A DNA stretch of 42,173 nt from Rhodobiaceae bacterium. Lineage in GTDB: Bacteria > Pseudomonadota > Alphaproteobacteria > RS24. The stretch spans positions 1-42,173 of the forward strand of contig PBLK01000012.1 of NCBI GenBank assembly GCA_002721725.1, given 5' to 3'. Below, piece after piece: positions 8,150 to 16,174 of this stretch. Below the pieces are notes generated by a model. The model made no database searches, was not told where the DNA came from, and worked only from the letters and a program-made list of their open reading frames with translations. How positions within the stretch are numbered: the first letter of the stretch is position 1; each line of letters begins with the position of its first letter. Position numbers and translations under genes: made by a program.

Positions 8150-8373
8150 TTATCGTATAGCTGCGTATTTTGTTTGTTGACCGCAGTAAACAGCCATTTT
8201 TCCAGAAATCAGCGATAAATGACACTTCATTCGAGTGGACTGGAGTGGACAAAAATCGACAAAATCAGCACCGTGGTGCTAAACTCGGGTCGTTTAGCAC
8301 CACGTTTAGCACCAATCAACAACTACCTATCGACTGCTTGACGGAGGTAAGCTGGCGACAAATGTAGGTAGTT
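8137..8373. repeat. Island left-end repeat, copy 1 (with att core)
   Basis: Starts with the tRNA 3' end and 24 bp identical to 16175-16198, continues through a conserved block (TGCGTATTTTGT, GAGTGGACTGGAGTGGAC, ATCGACAAAATC), then three 11-bp sites (TGGTGCTAAAC reversed at 8274-8284, GTTTAGCACCA at 8292-8302 and 8304-8314), then the recombinase C-terminal stump. The gene-free stretch 8150-8488 consists of this repeat plus about 110 bp in which I see nothing further. Confidence 0.8.
8323..8373 (-). pseudogene. C-terminal stump of a tyrosine recombinase, unit A
   Basis: Minus-strand codons read NYLHLSPAYLRQAVDR followed by TAG at 8325-8323. The pattern YxxLSPxYLRxAV followed closely by the stop is typical of the C-terminus of phage/island tyrosine integrases. 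The copies at 10877 and 16359 differ at synonymous positions but keep the peptide, so these were once coding. The catalytic domain is gone: only about 16 codons remain, and the frame upstream shows no recombinase motif. Confidence 0.6.
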
Positions 8374-8488
8374 TTTTCGACTGTTTTGAATTTTGCTTTT
8401 CAGTCTGAAGTCACATTTATTGTCGTGGTTGTGGTGGTAGAGGAATCTAAAAGATAGCTGTTTTATCCCCATTTTGTTGCTCACTGAG

Positions 8489-10447
8489 CTAGTGCTTGGT
8501 GCCGCCCACAAAAATCGGTGATGACCATGCCCGCTCGGCGGTGCGGCGTGGCATTCCCGCCGGATGGCTCAGCCCCGACCTAATTGCATCAAACATAGAC
8601 CAGCGGCAGCTTTCTACCTGTAGGACACGAATATAGTAAAAAGCTTTTTCGTCCGGTTGATAGCCATCATCCTGCCATATGGTTTTCAACTCATTCGCGC
8701 CCCGACCCGCTTCGGGCGCACAACTGACCATATCAATATCGGCCCGCAAAGTGGGGCATCGACCTTCGGCATCGGGCACCCGCCCCTCTGCGCAGGCAAT
8801 ATCAAAAACCAGTTCGCGAGTGGTATCGCCCTCCACCCAGCTTTTGACCATTTGCACCTTATCTAATGCTGTTGCTGACGGGTCGCGCATGGCCCAAACA
8901 AAAAATTGGGGTTTGGCGGTTTGCCCGGCTGGCATATGCGCGCCCATCGGTACGCCCAACCTGTCGGCCTCGCGCACTGGATTGGTTGATTTCAGCGCTG
9001 GCTGCATGTTGTTAAAACCGCCAAAGAAACGAAGCGCAATTCGTGTCCCGCTGGTCGCGTAAACCTCTTTCCTTTGCATGGCGGCGAAAATTGCTTCGCG
9101 GGAGTTCTCCTCGGCCCAAACAGCAGCTAGGCCACCCGGGTTGCGTTCTAAGGCCCTCCGCCCGCGATCGGCCCGTCCGCCAAGCAAGCGTGTGCGAGCA
9201 GGAGTAGAGAAATTGGCCGCCGCACCACGATAATCCCATTCCTCAGCGTCACCGGCGTTTGCATTATGCGTGTCGGTCGAGCCAATCATCCCGAAATCAA
9301 GTGGGTTGAATCCTAAATCCCTCTGCAGCAGCAGCCCCTGTTTCAAACCGTCTCGCGCCATTGCGGTTGGCTGAATGCACAAAATTTCATCGGAGCTCTG
9401 ACATCGCGGTAGAAATTGCTCAAAGCCGCATTCCTCATCTGTGCTGTTGATGCCATAGGCGCACTCCGATGCGCCTTTGATTTGAAACATCTCTACGAGG
9501 GGTTCCATCTTTTCACGCAGCGCCCAATCCTCGGGCGTGTAGGCGCGCCCGTCTATGGTAACGCCTGAAAAGGCCAGTCCCCACGTCTTGTTTGGGTTAT
9601 GCGGAATGGTCAATACCTCGCAGGGGGCTTGACATCTCTGGTGCAGGCCGCGCCATAAATCCGGCGTCTCAGCAGCGTCATAGCCCGAAATCGCATGTTT
9701 TGGCACATTACCGTTTTTGAAAATCACATTGCGGTGATGTTTGCCGCTTTTGGGCAAAGGCGGGGAATATTCATAGGCCGGAAAGGTGGTGAACTTGCCT
9801 GGCTCATTATGCTTATCAGCCATTGCCACCACGTAGGCCCAGGTATCATTTTCATATTCAATTTGCTGCGGTTCATTTCTGGTGTCAATGCGCTTCATGG
9901 GGCGCCTCTCTCCACTCTCGCGCAGTCGTAAAAACAGACTGGCGGAAGGGTTTTCTAACGCTTTGCAAAAGTCGTTTTCTGTATCGCTTAACTTCGACGC
10001 CGGTTGGCTGCACAGCGAGGGAAAAGCAAACCCCTCGGCATGGTCTGTGATGGCGACAAAATCGAGGGGCTGCGTCAGTTGCATGATTTCACCACCCGGA
10101 TTTTTCATTGCCGCACCACGGGCAAACCGATAGGCGTCTTCCAACCCCCAGCGATTGCCGAAAATATAACTGTCAAATGACAGGCTGCTGTGCACATGAA
10201 GGTCACCAAAATAGACATTCCGGTCGCCGCTTGAGGCCGGCGAGAATACCGCGAGCGGACTTGGTATGGACAGCACCCCCTCATTTTGAGCCGCCACTTC
10301 GGCTCGCACGGCGGCTATTTTTTCAGCTGTCATAAAAGGTTGGGCCAACCGGTATTGAACATAGCCTGCCGCCAAGCTGACAAGGAGAACGACAACCAGC
10401 CCGGCGACGATCATTTTTGTCTTATGCGCTTGGATGAAGTGTTTCAT
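8489..10447 (-). CDS. DUF3604 family protein (PHP-like), membrane anchored
   Basis: A 652-residue protein with an N-terminal membrane anchor or uncleaved signal (about residues 12-31), followed by a DUF3604 domain. PHP-superfamily-like metal motifs are present: YFGDLHVHSSLSFDSY (about 79-94), AITDHAE (about 132), IPHNPN (about 284) and IGSTDTHNA (about 390). These suggest a metal-dependent hydrolase acting outside the cytoplasm, but no DUF3604 reaction is certain. It is the only gene of island unit A, flanked by the left-end repeat (8137-8373) and an end remnant (10548-10622). GC-richer than the genes of unit B. Confidence 0.85.
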   Translation of the reverse strand: MKHFIQAHKTKMIVAGLVVVLLVSLAAGYVQYRLAQPFMTAEKIAAVRAEVAAQNEGVLSIPSPLAVFSPASSGDRNVYFGDLHVHSSLSFDSYIFGNRWGLEDAYRFARGAAMKNPGGEIMQLTQPLDFVAITDHAEGFAFPSLCSQPASKLSDTENDFCKALENPSASLFLRLRESGERRPMKRIDTRNEPQQIEYENDTWAYVVAMADKHNEPGKFTTFPAYEYSPPLPKSGKHHRNVIFKNGNVPKHAISGYDAAETPDLWRGLHQRCQAPCEVLTIPHNPNKTWGLAFSGVTIDGRAYTPEDWALREKMEPLVEMFQIKGASECAYGINSTDEECGFEQFLPRCQSSDEILCIQPTAMARDGLKQGLLLQRDLGFNPLDFGMIGSTDTHNANAGDAEEWDYRGAAANFSTPARTRLLGGRADRGRRALERNPGGLAAVWAEENSREAIFAAMQRKEVYATSGTRIALRFFGGFNNMQPALKSTNPVREADRLGVPMGAHMPAGQTAKPQFFVWAMRDPSATALDKVQMVKSWVEGDTTRELVFDIACAEGRVPDAEGRCPTLRADIDMVSCAPEAGRGANELKTIWQDDGYQPDEKAFYYIRVLQVESCRWSMFDAIRSGLSHPAGMPRRTAERAWSSPIFVGGTKH

Positions 10448-10547
10448 AGATTAATCTTAGCAGGCTTTTGACTTTCATGGATTTTCCCTGCCAAATACCC
10501 AAGCCGACTAAGCCGACAAATGCAAGAATTAAAAGGAGAAGGGTTAA

Positions 10548-10622
10548 AAAAAGCGGCTGTTCGAGCTATGGAATAAGCACATTGACCCGGCGCTGGATGA
10601 AGCGCGGCGCGGTAAAAAGTAA
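10548..10622 (+). pseudogene. Island right-end coding remnant, copy 1
   Basis: Plus-strand codons ending LFELWNKHIDPALDEARRGKK and TAA at 10620. The same C-terminal peptide recurs at 17853-18011 (LFVLWNKHIDRLLDEARRGKK), diverged to RGKK at 16095-16106, and as a broken copy at 23328-23405. It is the tail of a gene of unknown function that apparently sat at the far end of each island. In each case it lies upstream of an attachment-site copy or where one is expected. Confidence 0.55.
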
Positions 10623-10689
10623 TTGGCGCCGCAATTAGCACAGCAAACAAGCAAGGTATTGTTGTTAAACGATAAAACGTATGTTGAGC

Positions 10690-10930
10690 AGTTCCGGGCT
10701 CACCAAAATTTACTTTTGCGTATTTTGTTTGTTGACCGCAGTAAACAGCCATTTTTCGGGAAATCAGAGATAAATGAAACTTCATTCGAGTGGACTGGAG
10801 TGGACAAAAATCGACAAAATCGACAGACTTACGCCAATTTTAGTTAGATTGGCGTAAAAATTGGCGTAATCAACAACTACCTATCAACGGCTTGACGAAG
10901 GTAATCAGGAGACAGACGCAGATAATCTTT
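10690..10930. repeat. Island left-end repeat, copy 2 (diverged att)
   Basis: From TGCGTATTTTGTTTGTTGAC onward this matches copies 1 and 3 closely. The att core is not the tRNA-Pro end: the aligned bases read CCGGGCTCACCAAAAT. Three 10-bp sites follow: TTACGCCAAT at 10829-10838 (reversed), ATTGGCGTAA at 10848-10857 and 10860-10869. The recombinase stump comes next. The gene-free stretch 10448-11069 holds the end remnant, this repeat, and about 140 bp with nothing else recognisable. Confidence 0.7.
10877..10930 (-). pseudogene. C-terminal stump of a tyrosine recombinase, unit B
   Basis: Minus-strand codons KDYLRLSPDYLRQAVDR then TAG. Same peptide signature as the unit A and C stumps, with synonymous differences. 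The frame continues upstream for about 25 further codons with a second LHLSP, but no catalytic Arg/His/Tyr motif is visible. Confidence 0.6.
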
Positions 10931-11069
10931 CGACCGTTTTAATTGGGGCGGAGATAAATGCAGCAACATCTGAATCGGGAACCAATAGGGAAAATCTCTG
11001 CAACCTTAATCACCTCGAGTGACCAGAAAAACTGAAAGTTTTTACGACTTAAACCCTAAGGTCCCAAGG

Positions 11070-11945
11070 CTATGATTCACCCAGCGCTGTTTCGAGGTTT
11101 CCGAAATCCTCGCTTGTAACCTCATGACCAAGTGCATACTGGGGCGGAACCACTTCAGGCTTTTCGCCTGGCCCGCCGGGTGGTGTATAATACCCCAACG
11201 CATACTGGCCCATGGCGTATCCTGCCAATTCCTGAATGTCCCGAGGTAAGTCTTTTGCTATCTCTGGTGGGCAAGTGAGGTATTGGTTTTCTTCCTGTCG
11301 CAGCCAGCCAAGAGCATAAGTAATATTTATGCCAATTCGGTCATCTCTACTGGAATTAGCTCCACCACCGTGGAACACAGAGCCTGAATAAATCAAAACA
11401 GACCCAGCGGACATTTCTGCTTGCGTTATACTTTGGTCACTTATGGTGGCGTCATCTGGGAGAGTCACTGACCCTGGCACAATTTGTGTTGCGCCATTTT
11501 CTTTGGTGAAATCCGTAATTGCCCAAATTGTGTTAAATTGCGGTTCCAAATGTGACAAGTGTTTACCCCAAGCCCATTTATCGCGGTGGATCGCTTGCGA
11601 TGTTTCCCCGGGTTTAATTCGGATAATCTGTGTTAAATGAAGCTGCAGTCGTTCACAATAAGGCGAGAGAAATTCATGTCCTGCCGCAAGAATATCACTA
11701 TGACTGATTAGCTCGCGACATTTTTGTGATCTCATTAATAACCCCCCCGTTCGGGTGGTCTTATGACCAGAGAATTCATCTGCGCCGTTTTCAGTTTTCT
11801 CCATGAAAGGATCTGTTTCAGAGCGGAGTTCCGAAATAAATTTTTGATCGATTACATCCTCAAGAATGAGAGCCCCGTCTTCATTTAAAATCTCGGAAAT
11901 CGTTTTTGCATCCGCATTGGCTTGAAGATATTTTAGTTTGGTCAT
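11070..11945 (-). CDS. Phytanoyl-CoA dioxygenase (PhyH) family oxygenase
   Basis: Fe(II)/2-oxoglutarate-dependent oxygenase of 291 residues. The metal triad is visible: His120 and Asp122 in AIHRDKW, and His192 in GSVFHGGG. An Arg in SSRDDRIGIN (200 or 203) can bind 2-oxoglutarate. No signal peptide. The start codon overlaps the stop of the upstream TetR gene by one base (TAATG) and has an AGGGGAG ribosome binding site, so the two are one operon. The substrate is unknown; the family hydroxylates lipids, amino acids and small natural products. More AT-rich than the backbone. Confidence 0.88.
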   Translation of the reverse strand: MTKLKYLQANADAKTISEILNEDGALILEDVIDQKFISELRSETDPFMEKTENGADEFSGHKTTRTGGLLMRSQKCRELISHSDILAAGHEFLSPYCERLQLHLTQIIRIKPGETSQAIHRDKWAWGKHLSHLEPQFNTIWAITDFTKENGATQIVPGSVTLPDDATISDQSITQAEMSAGSVLIYSGSVFHGGGANSSRDDRIGINITYALGWLRQEENQYLTCPPEIAKDLPRDIQELAGYAMGQYALGYYTPPGGPGEKPEVVPPQYALGHEVTSEDFGNLETALGES

Positions 11946-12607
11946 TAGTTCTCCCCTTTTAGTTTCTCCAGCTTCGAGATACTTTTATAATTTCGATCAG
12001 GTTGAGGGATCGCACTTAAATACCCTACAACTGATTTGATTACCTCAATGTCAAAAGCTGGCTTAATAGTGCCACTCTCTAAAAACGATCTCCTCCAAAC
12101 AGCGTCAGCTATCTCAACAGCAATTTCACAGTTAAACTGTGAGATAAGACTTCTTTTAAATCCTTGCATGGGCGAGAGATAATTAAAAAGAGCCTGCGCA
12201 TATGCTCGATTAATAGGAGTTATTGCCAAATTGGAGTGCGGTGACAAAGAAAGTATCATCGTGAGCTTATTCGTCCGGTAATAGTTAGCAGTGTTTAGGA
12301 CCAATTTAACTACTGCGTCTTTCCAGTGCATCGCCCCAGATACTTCCAGAGTTTCCATTTCTGTGATCATTTCTGAGAGCGCTAGCTCATAGAGCCTAGC
12401 CACGACCTGATCGCTCGAATGAAAAAAATAATAAATTGAAACGCGTGGAATGCCAGATAGTTTGGCTATCTGATTGATTGTAAGTTTGTCTGCCCGCCCT
12501 GTTTCAGTGATTAGCTTGCTAGCCGCCGCTAAAATTTTTTCATATCGGTGCAATGCTCTTTTTCGGATTGGCAATGCTTTTGATCTTTCTATCGTTTCTT
12601 TAACCAT
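11945..12607 (-). CDS. TetR/AcrR-family transcriptional regulator
   Basis: 220 residues with a TetR-type N-terminal helix-turn-helix (about 20-68, including KLTINQIAKLSGIPRVSIYYFF) and an all-helical ligand domain. It is divergent from the sulfatase operon and co-transcribed with the PhyH gene, so it probably controls both transcripts of island unit B through the 100-bp intergenic region, where a perfect inverted repeat lies at 12625-12639. The ligand may be a substrate or product of the unit's enzymes; that is inference. Confidence 0.85.
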   Translation of the reverse strand: MVKETIERSKALPIRKRALHRYEKILAAASKLITETGRADKLTINQIAKLSGIPRVSIYYFFHSSDQVVARLYELALSEMITEMETLEVSGAMHWKDAVVKLVLNTANYYRTNKLTMILSLSPHSNLAITPINRAYAQALFNYLSPMQGFKRSLISQFNCEIAVEIADAVWRRSFLESGTIKPAFDIEVIKSVVGYLSAIPQPDRNYKSISKLEKLKGEN

Positions 12608-12624
12608 TTACTCGCTCGATGAAC

Positions 12625-12652
12625 TCTTTCCTAGAAAGACAATCTATTGACA
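12625..12652. promoter_or_regulatory. Candidate TetR operator and -35 element
   Basis: TCTTTC-CTA-GAAAGA (12625-12639) is a perfect 6-bp inverted repeat with a 3-bp spacer, between the divergent TetR and sulfatase genes. TTGACA follows at 12647-12652 on the plus strand, a consensus -35; the matching -10 is only an AT-rich stretch near 12670-12678. A TetR protein bound here would sit next to the sulfatase promoter. Confidence 0.4.
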
Positions 12653-12707
12653 TTTAACGACCACTAGAAAAATATAGAAAATCAACAAGTGTTTGAAAAG
12701 TATTTAT

Positions 12708-14201
12708 ATGTTAAATCAGTTCTTGCCAACAATCCTTCGATTTAAATATATCCTTCTATTCTCCCTGTTTTTCATTATTGGGGCATTTAACTCGCCATCA
12801 TTGGCAGACCAAGCTACGGTCAATCAAAACTCAGCATCCAAAAATCCAAATATTGTACTCGTATTGATGGATAACCTCGGATGGGGGGAGCCTGGAGTTT
12901 ATGGAGGCGGAGTATTAAGGGGTGCAGCTACACCCCGAATTGATGCATTAGCGTCCGAGGGAATGCGTTTGTTGAATTTTAACGTAGAGGCACAATGTGT
13001 GCCTAGCCGAGCATCTCTTATGACAGGTCGCTATGCTGTCCGGTCTGGAAACGGCAGTGTTCCATTTTTTACAAGTACATACGGCTTAACAAAATGGGAG
13101 ATAACATTGGCTGAGATGCTATCTTCTGTTGGATATCAAACAGGTGCTTTTGGCAAGTGGCATTTAGGGCATGACGACGGTCGCTATCCGACCGATCAGG
13201 GCTTTGACGAGTGGTTTGGCATCCCTCACTCAAGCGATGAATCTTTTTGGCCCTCTGGCGACCGATTCAGAGCTGGAGCTCATCCGTCCGCTAAACCCTC
13301 TTACGTTATGAGGGCTAAAAAGGGAAGCTTAGCAAAAAAAATAAGAGTTTATGACTTACAGCAGCGGGCAGTTATAGACCGCGAAATAACAAAAGAGGCC
13401 ATAAAATTCATAAAAAAATCATCGCGAAAAGGAATACCATTTTTTGCATATATCCCTTTTACAATGCCCCATTACCCCCTTTTGCCTGCCCCAGAGTTCA
13501 AAGGCGCATCCCGCAACGGTGCTTTTGCGGATGTGTTGATGCAGGTAGACCATTATGTAGGACAATTGCTTGATGCGCTAAAAAAAGCCGGCGTGAGTGA
13601 CAATACTATCTTTATTTTCACATCTGATAATGGCGGTGAAATGTTTGTCCCAGCTCATGGTTTTACAGGCCCATGGCGAGGTAGTTACTTTACTGGTCTT
13701 GAGGGATCTCTAAGGGTTCCATTTATTATCCGCTGGCCGGCAGTGATACCAAGAGGTTTATCCTCGAACGAAGTTGTTCATCAGATGGATATATTTACTA
13801 CGCTGGCAAATTTGACAGGAGGAGTGGTCCCTTCTGACCGAATAATTGATGGAGTAGATCAGTCTCCCTTATTACTAGGAAAAAGCGCAAAATCCGCCCG
13901 TGAGGGGTTCGTTGTATATGTTGGCGAGGAAATATATGGCATTAAGTGGCGAAACTGGAAAATGATGACCAAGGAGGTTGGAAGCGGCGTTGGCTCACCC
14001 GTAAAGATCAATCCTGTTCCACACTTTTATGACCTCCACACAGATCCAAAAGAAATGCATCCTTTAGATGCTCGGGTGCTCGAAGATTTATGGGTTCGCT
14101 TTCCGATGACCGAGATTTTAAAAAATCATCTTGCATCTTTTAAAAAGGAGCCGGCTATCAAGCCAGGAACCCCCGATCCCTATTTCCCAAAAGCTAACTG
14201 A
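12708..14201 (+). CDS. Arylsulfatase-type sulfatase, exported
   Basis: Hydrolyses a sulfate ester of unknown substrate, probably in the periplasm. The sulfatase signature CVPSRASLMTGR has the Cys (about residue 97) that must be converted to formylglycine. Metal residues appear in LVLMDNLGWGE and in FTSDNGGE, and GKWHLGH is a further family motif. A long N-terminal hydrophobic signal ends near SLADQ. The frame opens at a TTG (12693); the ATG at 12708 is the likelier start. DUF1254 follows after 10 bp. No formylglycine-generating enzyme or anaerobic maturase is in the window, so activation must come from elsewhere. Confidence 0.92.
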   Translation: MLNQFLPTILRFKYILLFSLFFIIGAFNSPSLADQATVNQNSASKNPNIVLVLMDNLGWGEPGVYGGGVLRGAATPRIDALASEGMRLLNFNVEAQCVPSRASLMTGRYAVRSGNGSVPFFTSTYGLTKWEITLAEMLSSVGYQTGAFGKWHLGHDDGRYPTDQGFDEWFGIPHSSDESFWPSGDRFRAGAHPSAKPSYVMRAKKGSLAKKIRVYDLQQRAVIDREITKEAIKFIKKSSRKGIPFFAYIPFTMPHYPLLPAPEFKGASRNGAFADVLMQVDHYVGQLLDALKKAGVSDNTIFIFTSDNGGEMFVPAHGFTGPWRGSYFTGLEGSLRVPFIIRWPAVIPRGLSSNEVVHQMDIFTTLANLTGGVVPSDRIIDGVDQSPLLLGKSAKSAREGFVVYVGEEIYGIKWRNWKMMTKEVGSGVGSPVKINPVPHFYDLHTDPKEMHPLDARVLEDLWVRFPMTEILKNHLASFKKEPAIKPGTPDPYFPKAN

Positions 14202-14211
14202 GAAATTTAGA

Positions 14212-15603
14212 ATGCGACTTTTTTTGGTCACACCGTTTATTTTCCTGTCATTATTGAGTGCTGGGGCTGCTGATAATAGAAAGGAAAACGAGAGTTTAAA
14301 AGCTGAAGCATTGTTCGTTTGGGGTTATCCGCTCGTAAAAAATATTCAGGCAATGGATGCTGTAATGAATGGAAGTTTGCCGATGCTTGGTCAAGTTGGG
14401 GTGAATCGTTTCTCGCATGCCCGTCGAACGATGAGGCCTGAGGATCGTTTTGTAAGTCCGAATATTGATGTTCTTTTCTCCGTGGCTATTTTAGATCTTA
14501 CAGATGGCCCGATCGAACTTGAGGTGCCGGCGACGAGCGGGCAATATTACGTTCTTCAGTTTATAGACCCGTGGACCAATAGCTTCGCTTACCTAGGTAA
14601 ACGAAGCACGGGAACAAAGGCGGGGAAATATCTTGTTGTTGGCCCAGAATACAGCTCAGCTGTCTCGGAAGAACCCGAGTTCTGCAAAGATAGGGTTATT
14701 CGTTCACCTCAAAATCTGGCTTTAGCGGTCCTACGAATATCGATATCAAATGCAACAAGTATCGATTACCTGCATAGTTTGCAAAAAGGTTTCAAGATAA
14801 GGTGCCTGGTTGACGAGAAATGCCCTTATGCAAACCCATTTGATTCGGCGCCAATTGAGGGAAATAATTTTTGGGTCCTGTTGCGCTGGGCATTAGAACG
14901 ATTCACGTCGCCTAAAGACGAAACCGAGTTAGTAGAAATAGCCACTGAACTCCTCGCAGAAAAAGAGTTGGGGACATCCAGTGTATTAAACAAGCCCATA
15001 TTGCTTTCCGCCCAAAACAGTGGTCTTAAAAAAATTGAAAGCCTTGCCCTGAACGGCGGTTACAAAGGTAAATCAGGATGGCGATCACTGATTGATCTTT
15101 TTAATTATAATAGAAGCAATTTCAGTATTGGAGCCTTGGAAGAGCCCAATTGGATAATTGCGGATAAGCACGATGCATTTTTAAAAAGAGCCTTAGCTGC
15201 TCGTATCGGTTTATGGGGAAATCACGGATATGAGGCTACCTTTTTTGAGGCTTGGACAGACGCCAAGGGTCAGCAGCTTTTCGGCAAAAACAAATACTTG
15301 CTTACGCTATCTTCACCGATACCAGCGAAGGCGTTTTGGTCTGTCACCAATTACTCAGCTCCAGAATTTTTTCTTTATGAAAATAATGAAAATAAATACG
15401 CTATTTCTAGTTATGACAAAGACCTGGTAAGAAATGCGGATGGTTCAGTGACAATTATTTTTAGCCATGATCGACCTTCTGACACGGCGGCAAATTGGCT
15501 CCCAACACCCAAGGGTTCGTTTCGACCGCTTTTGTCGATCTACCAACCAGACCTTTCAGAAATCCGGCGCTATCAACCAGACCCGATAGAGGCACTACCT
15601 TAA
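14212..15603 (+). CDS. DUF1254/DUF1214 domain protein, exported
   Basis: 463 residues: signal peptide (1 to about 19, ending SAGAADN), a DUF1254 domain (about 28-150, EALFVWGYPLVKN, PNIDVLFSVAILDL, YYVLQFIDPWTN) and a C-terminal DUF1214 domain (about 370-460, FWSVTNYSAPEFF). The function of these paired domains is not established. The start at 14212 was chosen because it gives the signal peptide; upstream codons lie within the sulfatase gene. It is co-transcribed with the sulfatase, so a role in processing the same substrate is plausible. AT-rich like its neighbours. Confidence 0.85.
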   Translation: MRLFLVTPFIFLSLLSAGAADNRKENESLKAEALFVWGYPLVKNIQAMDAVMNGSLPMLGQVGVNRFSHARRTMRPEDRFVSPNIDVLFSVAILDLTDGPIELEVPATSGQYYVLQFIDPWTNSFAYLGKRSTGTKAGKYLVVGPEYSSAVSEEPEFCKDRVIRSPQNLALAVLRISISNATSIDYLHSLQKGFKIRCLVDEKCPYANPFDSAPIEGNNFWVLLRWALERFTSPKDETELVEIATELLAEKELGTSSVLNKPILLSAQNSGLKKIESLALNGGYKGKSGWRSLIDLFNYNRSNFSIGALEEPNWIIADKHDAFLKRALAARIGLWGNHGYEATFFEAWTDAKGQQLFGKNKYLLTLSSPIPAKAFWSVTNYSAPEFFLYENNENKYAISSYDKDLVRNADGSVTIIFSHDRPSDTAANWLPTPKGSFRPLLSIYQPDLSEIRRYQPDPIEALP

Positions 15604-15677
15604 TAAAGCATCAAACAAAGTACTTAGACAAAACCAGCAGAATGTTGAGCTCAATTTATCAAAAAAGGGAGAAAGTG

Positions 15678-16070
15678 ATGACCGTTGAAAAGAAATTGTA
15701 TCGTGATGGCCCCTATGTGGATCTGTTTTGCCAAGGAGTTCAGGTAGGAAATGCCCTATATATCTCTGGTCAGGTGGGCGTTAATGATGAAGGCGCTGCA
15801 CCAGATGATATTGTCGAGCAGATGAAGTTGGCGTATGGCAATGTTCAAAAAGTATTAGGTGAATTTAACGCTACAATGGATAATGTTGTAGAAGAAACGT
15901 GGTTCGTTACTAATGTGAACGAGTGTATGGAAAGGGTGGGGGAGCTTTTTTCCGAACGAGAAAAAATCTATGCAAAGAAGCCCGAGGTTTGCCAAACTTT
16001 AATTGGTGTTTCTGCCCTGGTTGACCCATCTTTCGAAATTGAAATCAAAGTTGTCGCACTTTTTCCTTGA
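15678..16070 (+). CDS. RidA (YjgF/UK114)-family protein lacking the usual Arg
   Basis: A 130-residue RidA-fold protein: GNALYISGQVGVN (about 28-40) and the C-terminal FEIEIKVVAL strand are family hallmarks. In enamine/imine deaminases the segment PARSTVEV carries the substrate-binding Arg; here the corresponding stretch PEVCQTLIGV has Gln where Arg is expected. Deaminase activity is therefore doubtful and a different Rid subgroup likely. ATG at 15678 is preceded by AAGGGAGAAAGTG, a strong ribosome binding site. Last gene of the unit B operon, 74 bp after DUF1254. Confidence 0.82.
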   Translation: MTVEKKLYRDGPYVDLFCQGVQVGNALYISGQVGVNDEGAAPDDIVEQMKLAYGNVQKVLGEFNATMDNVVEETWFVTNVNECMERVGELFSEREKIYAKKPEVCQTLIGVSALVDPSFEIEIKVVALFP

Positions 16071-16073
16071 TAC

Positions 16074-16174
16074 GCCTCTATCAAGGACCCGCGCGGTAAA
16101 AAATAAAACACCACATAAAACACCATCAACAACTAAGATATTGTTATTAATTGATAAAAAGGCGGTCGAGTAGT
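16074..16174 (+). pseudogene. Island right-end remnant, copy 2 (decayed)
   Basis: Only the last residues PRGKK and TAA (16104-16106) of the end gene survive, followed by an AT-rich spacer (GATATTGTTATTAA) that parallels the spacer before the att copy at 18082 (GCTATTGTTATTAA). It closes unit B and leads directly into the exact att core at 16175. Confidence 0.4.

Noticed and set aside
8064-8252. Minus-strand frame containing ARFELATPWSQTRCATRLRQ
   Set aside because: It is an antisense translation of tRNA-Pro, a well-known annotation artefact.
10444-10785. Minus-strand open frame of 113 codons across the unit A/B junction
   Set aside because: It reads antisense through the end remnant and left-end repeat. 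A similar antisense frame at 17854-18039 arises for the same reason, and neither resembles a protein family.
11022-11045. Possible terminator hairpin AAAAACT-GAA-AGTTTTT after the PhyH gene
   Set aside because: The stem is almost only A-T pairs and lacks a GC-rich core.
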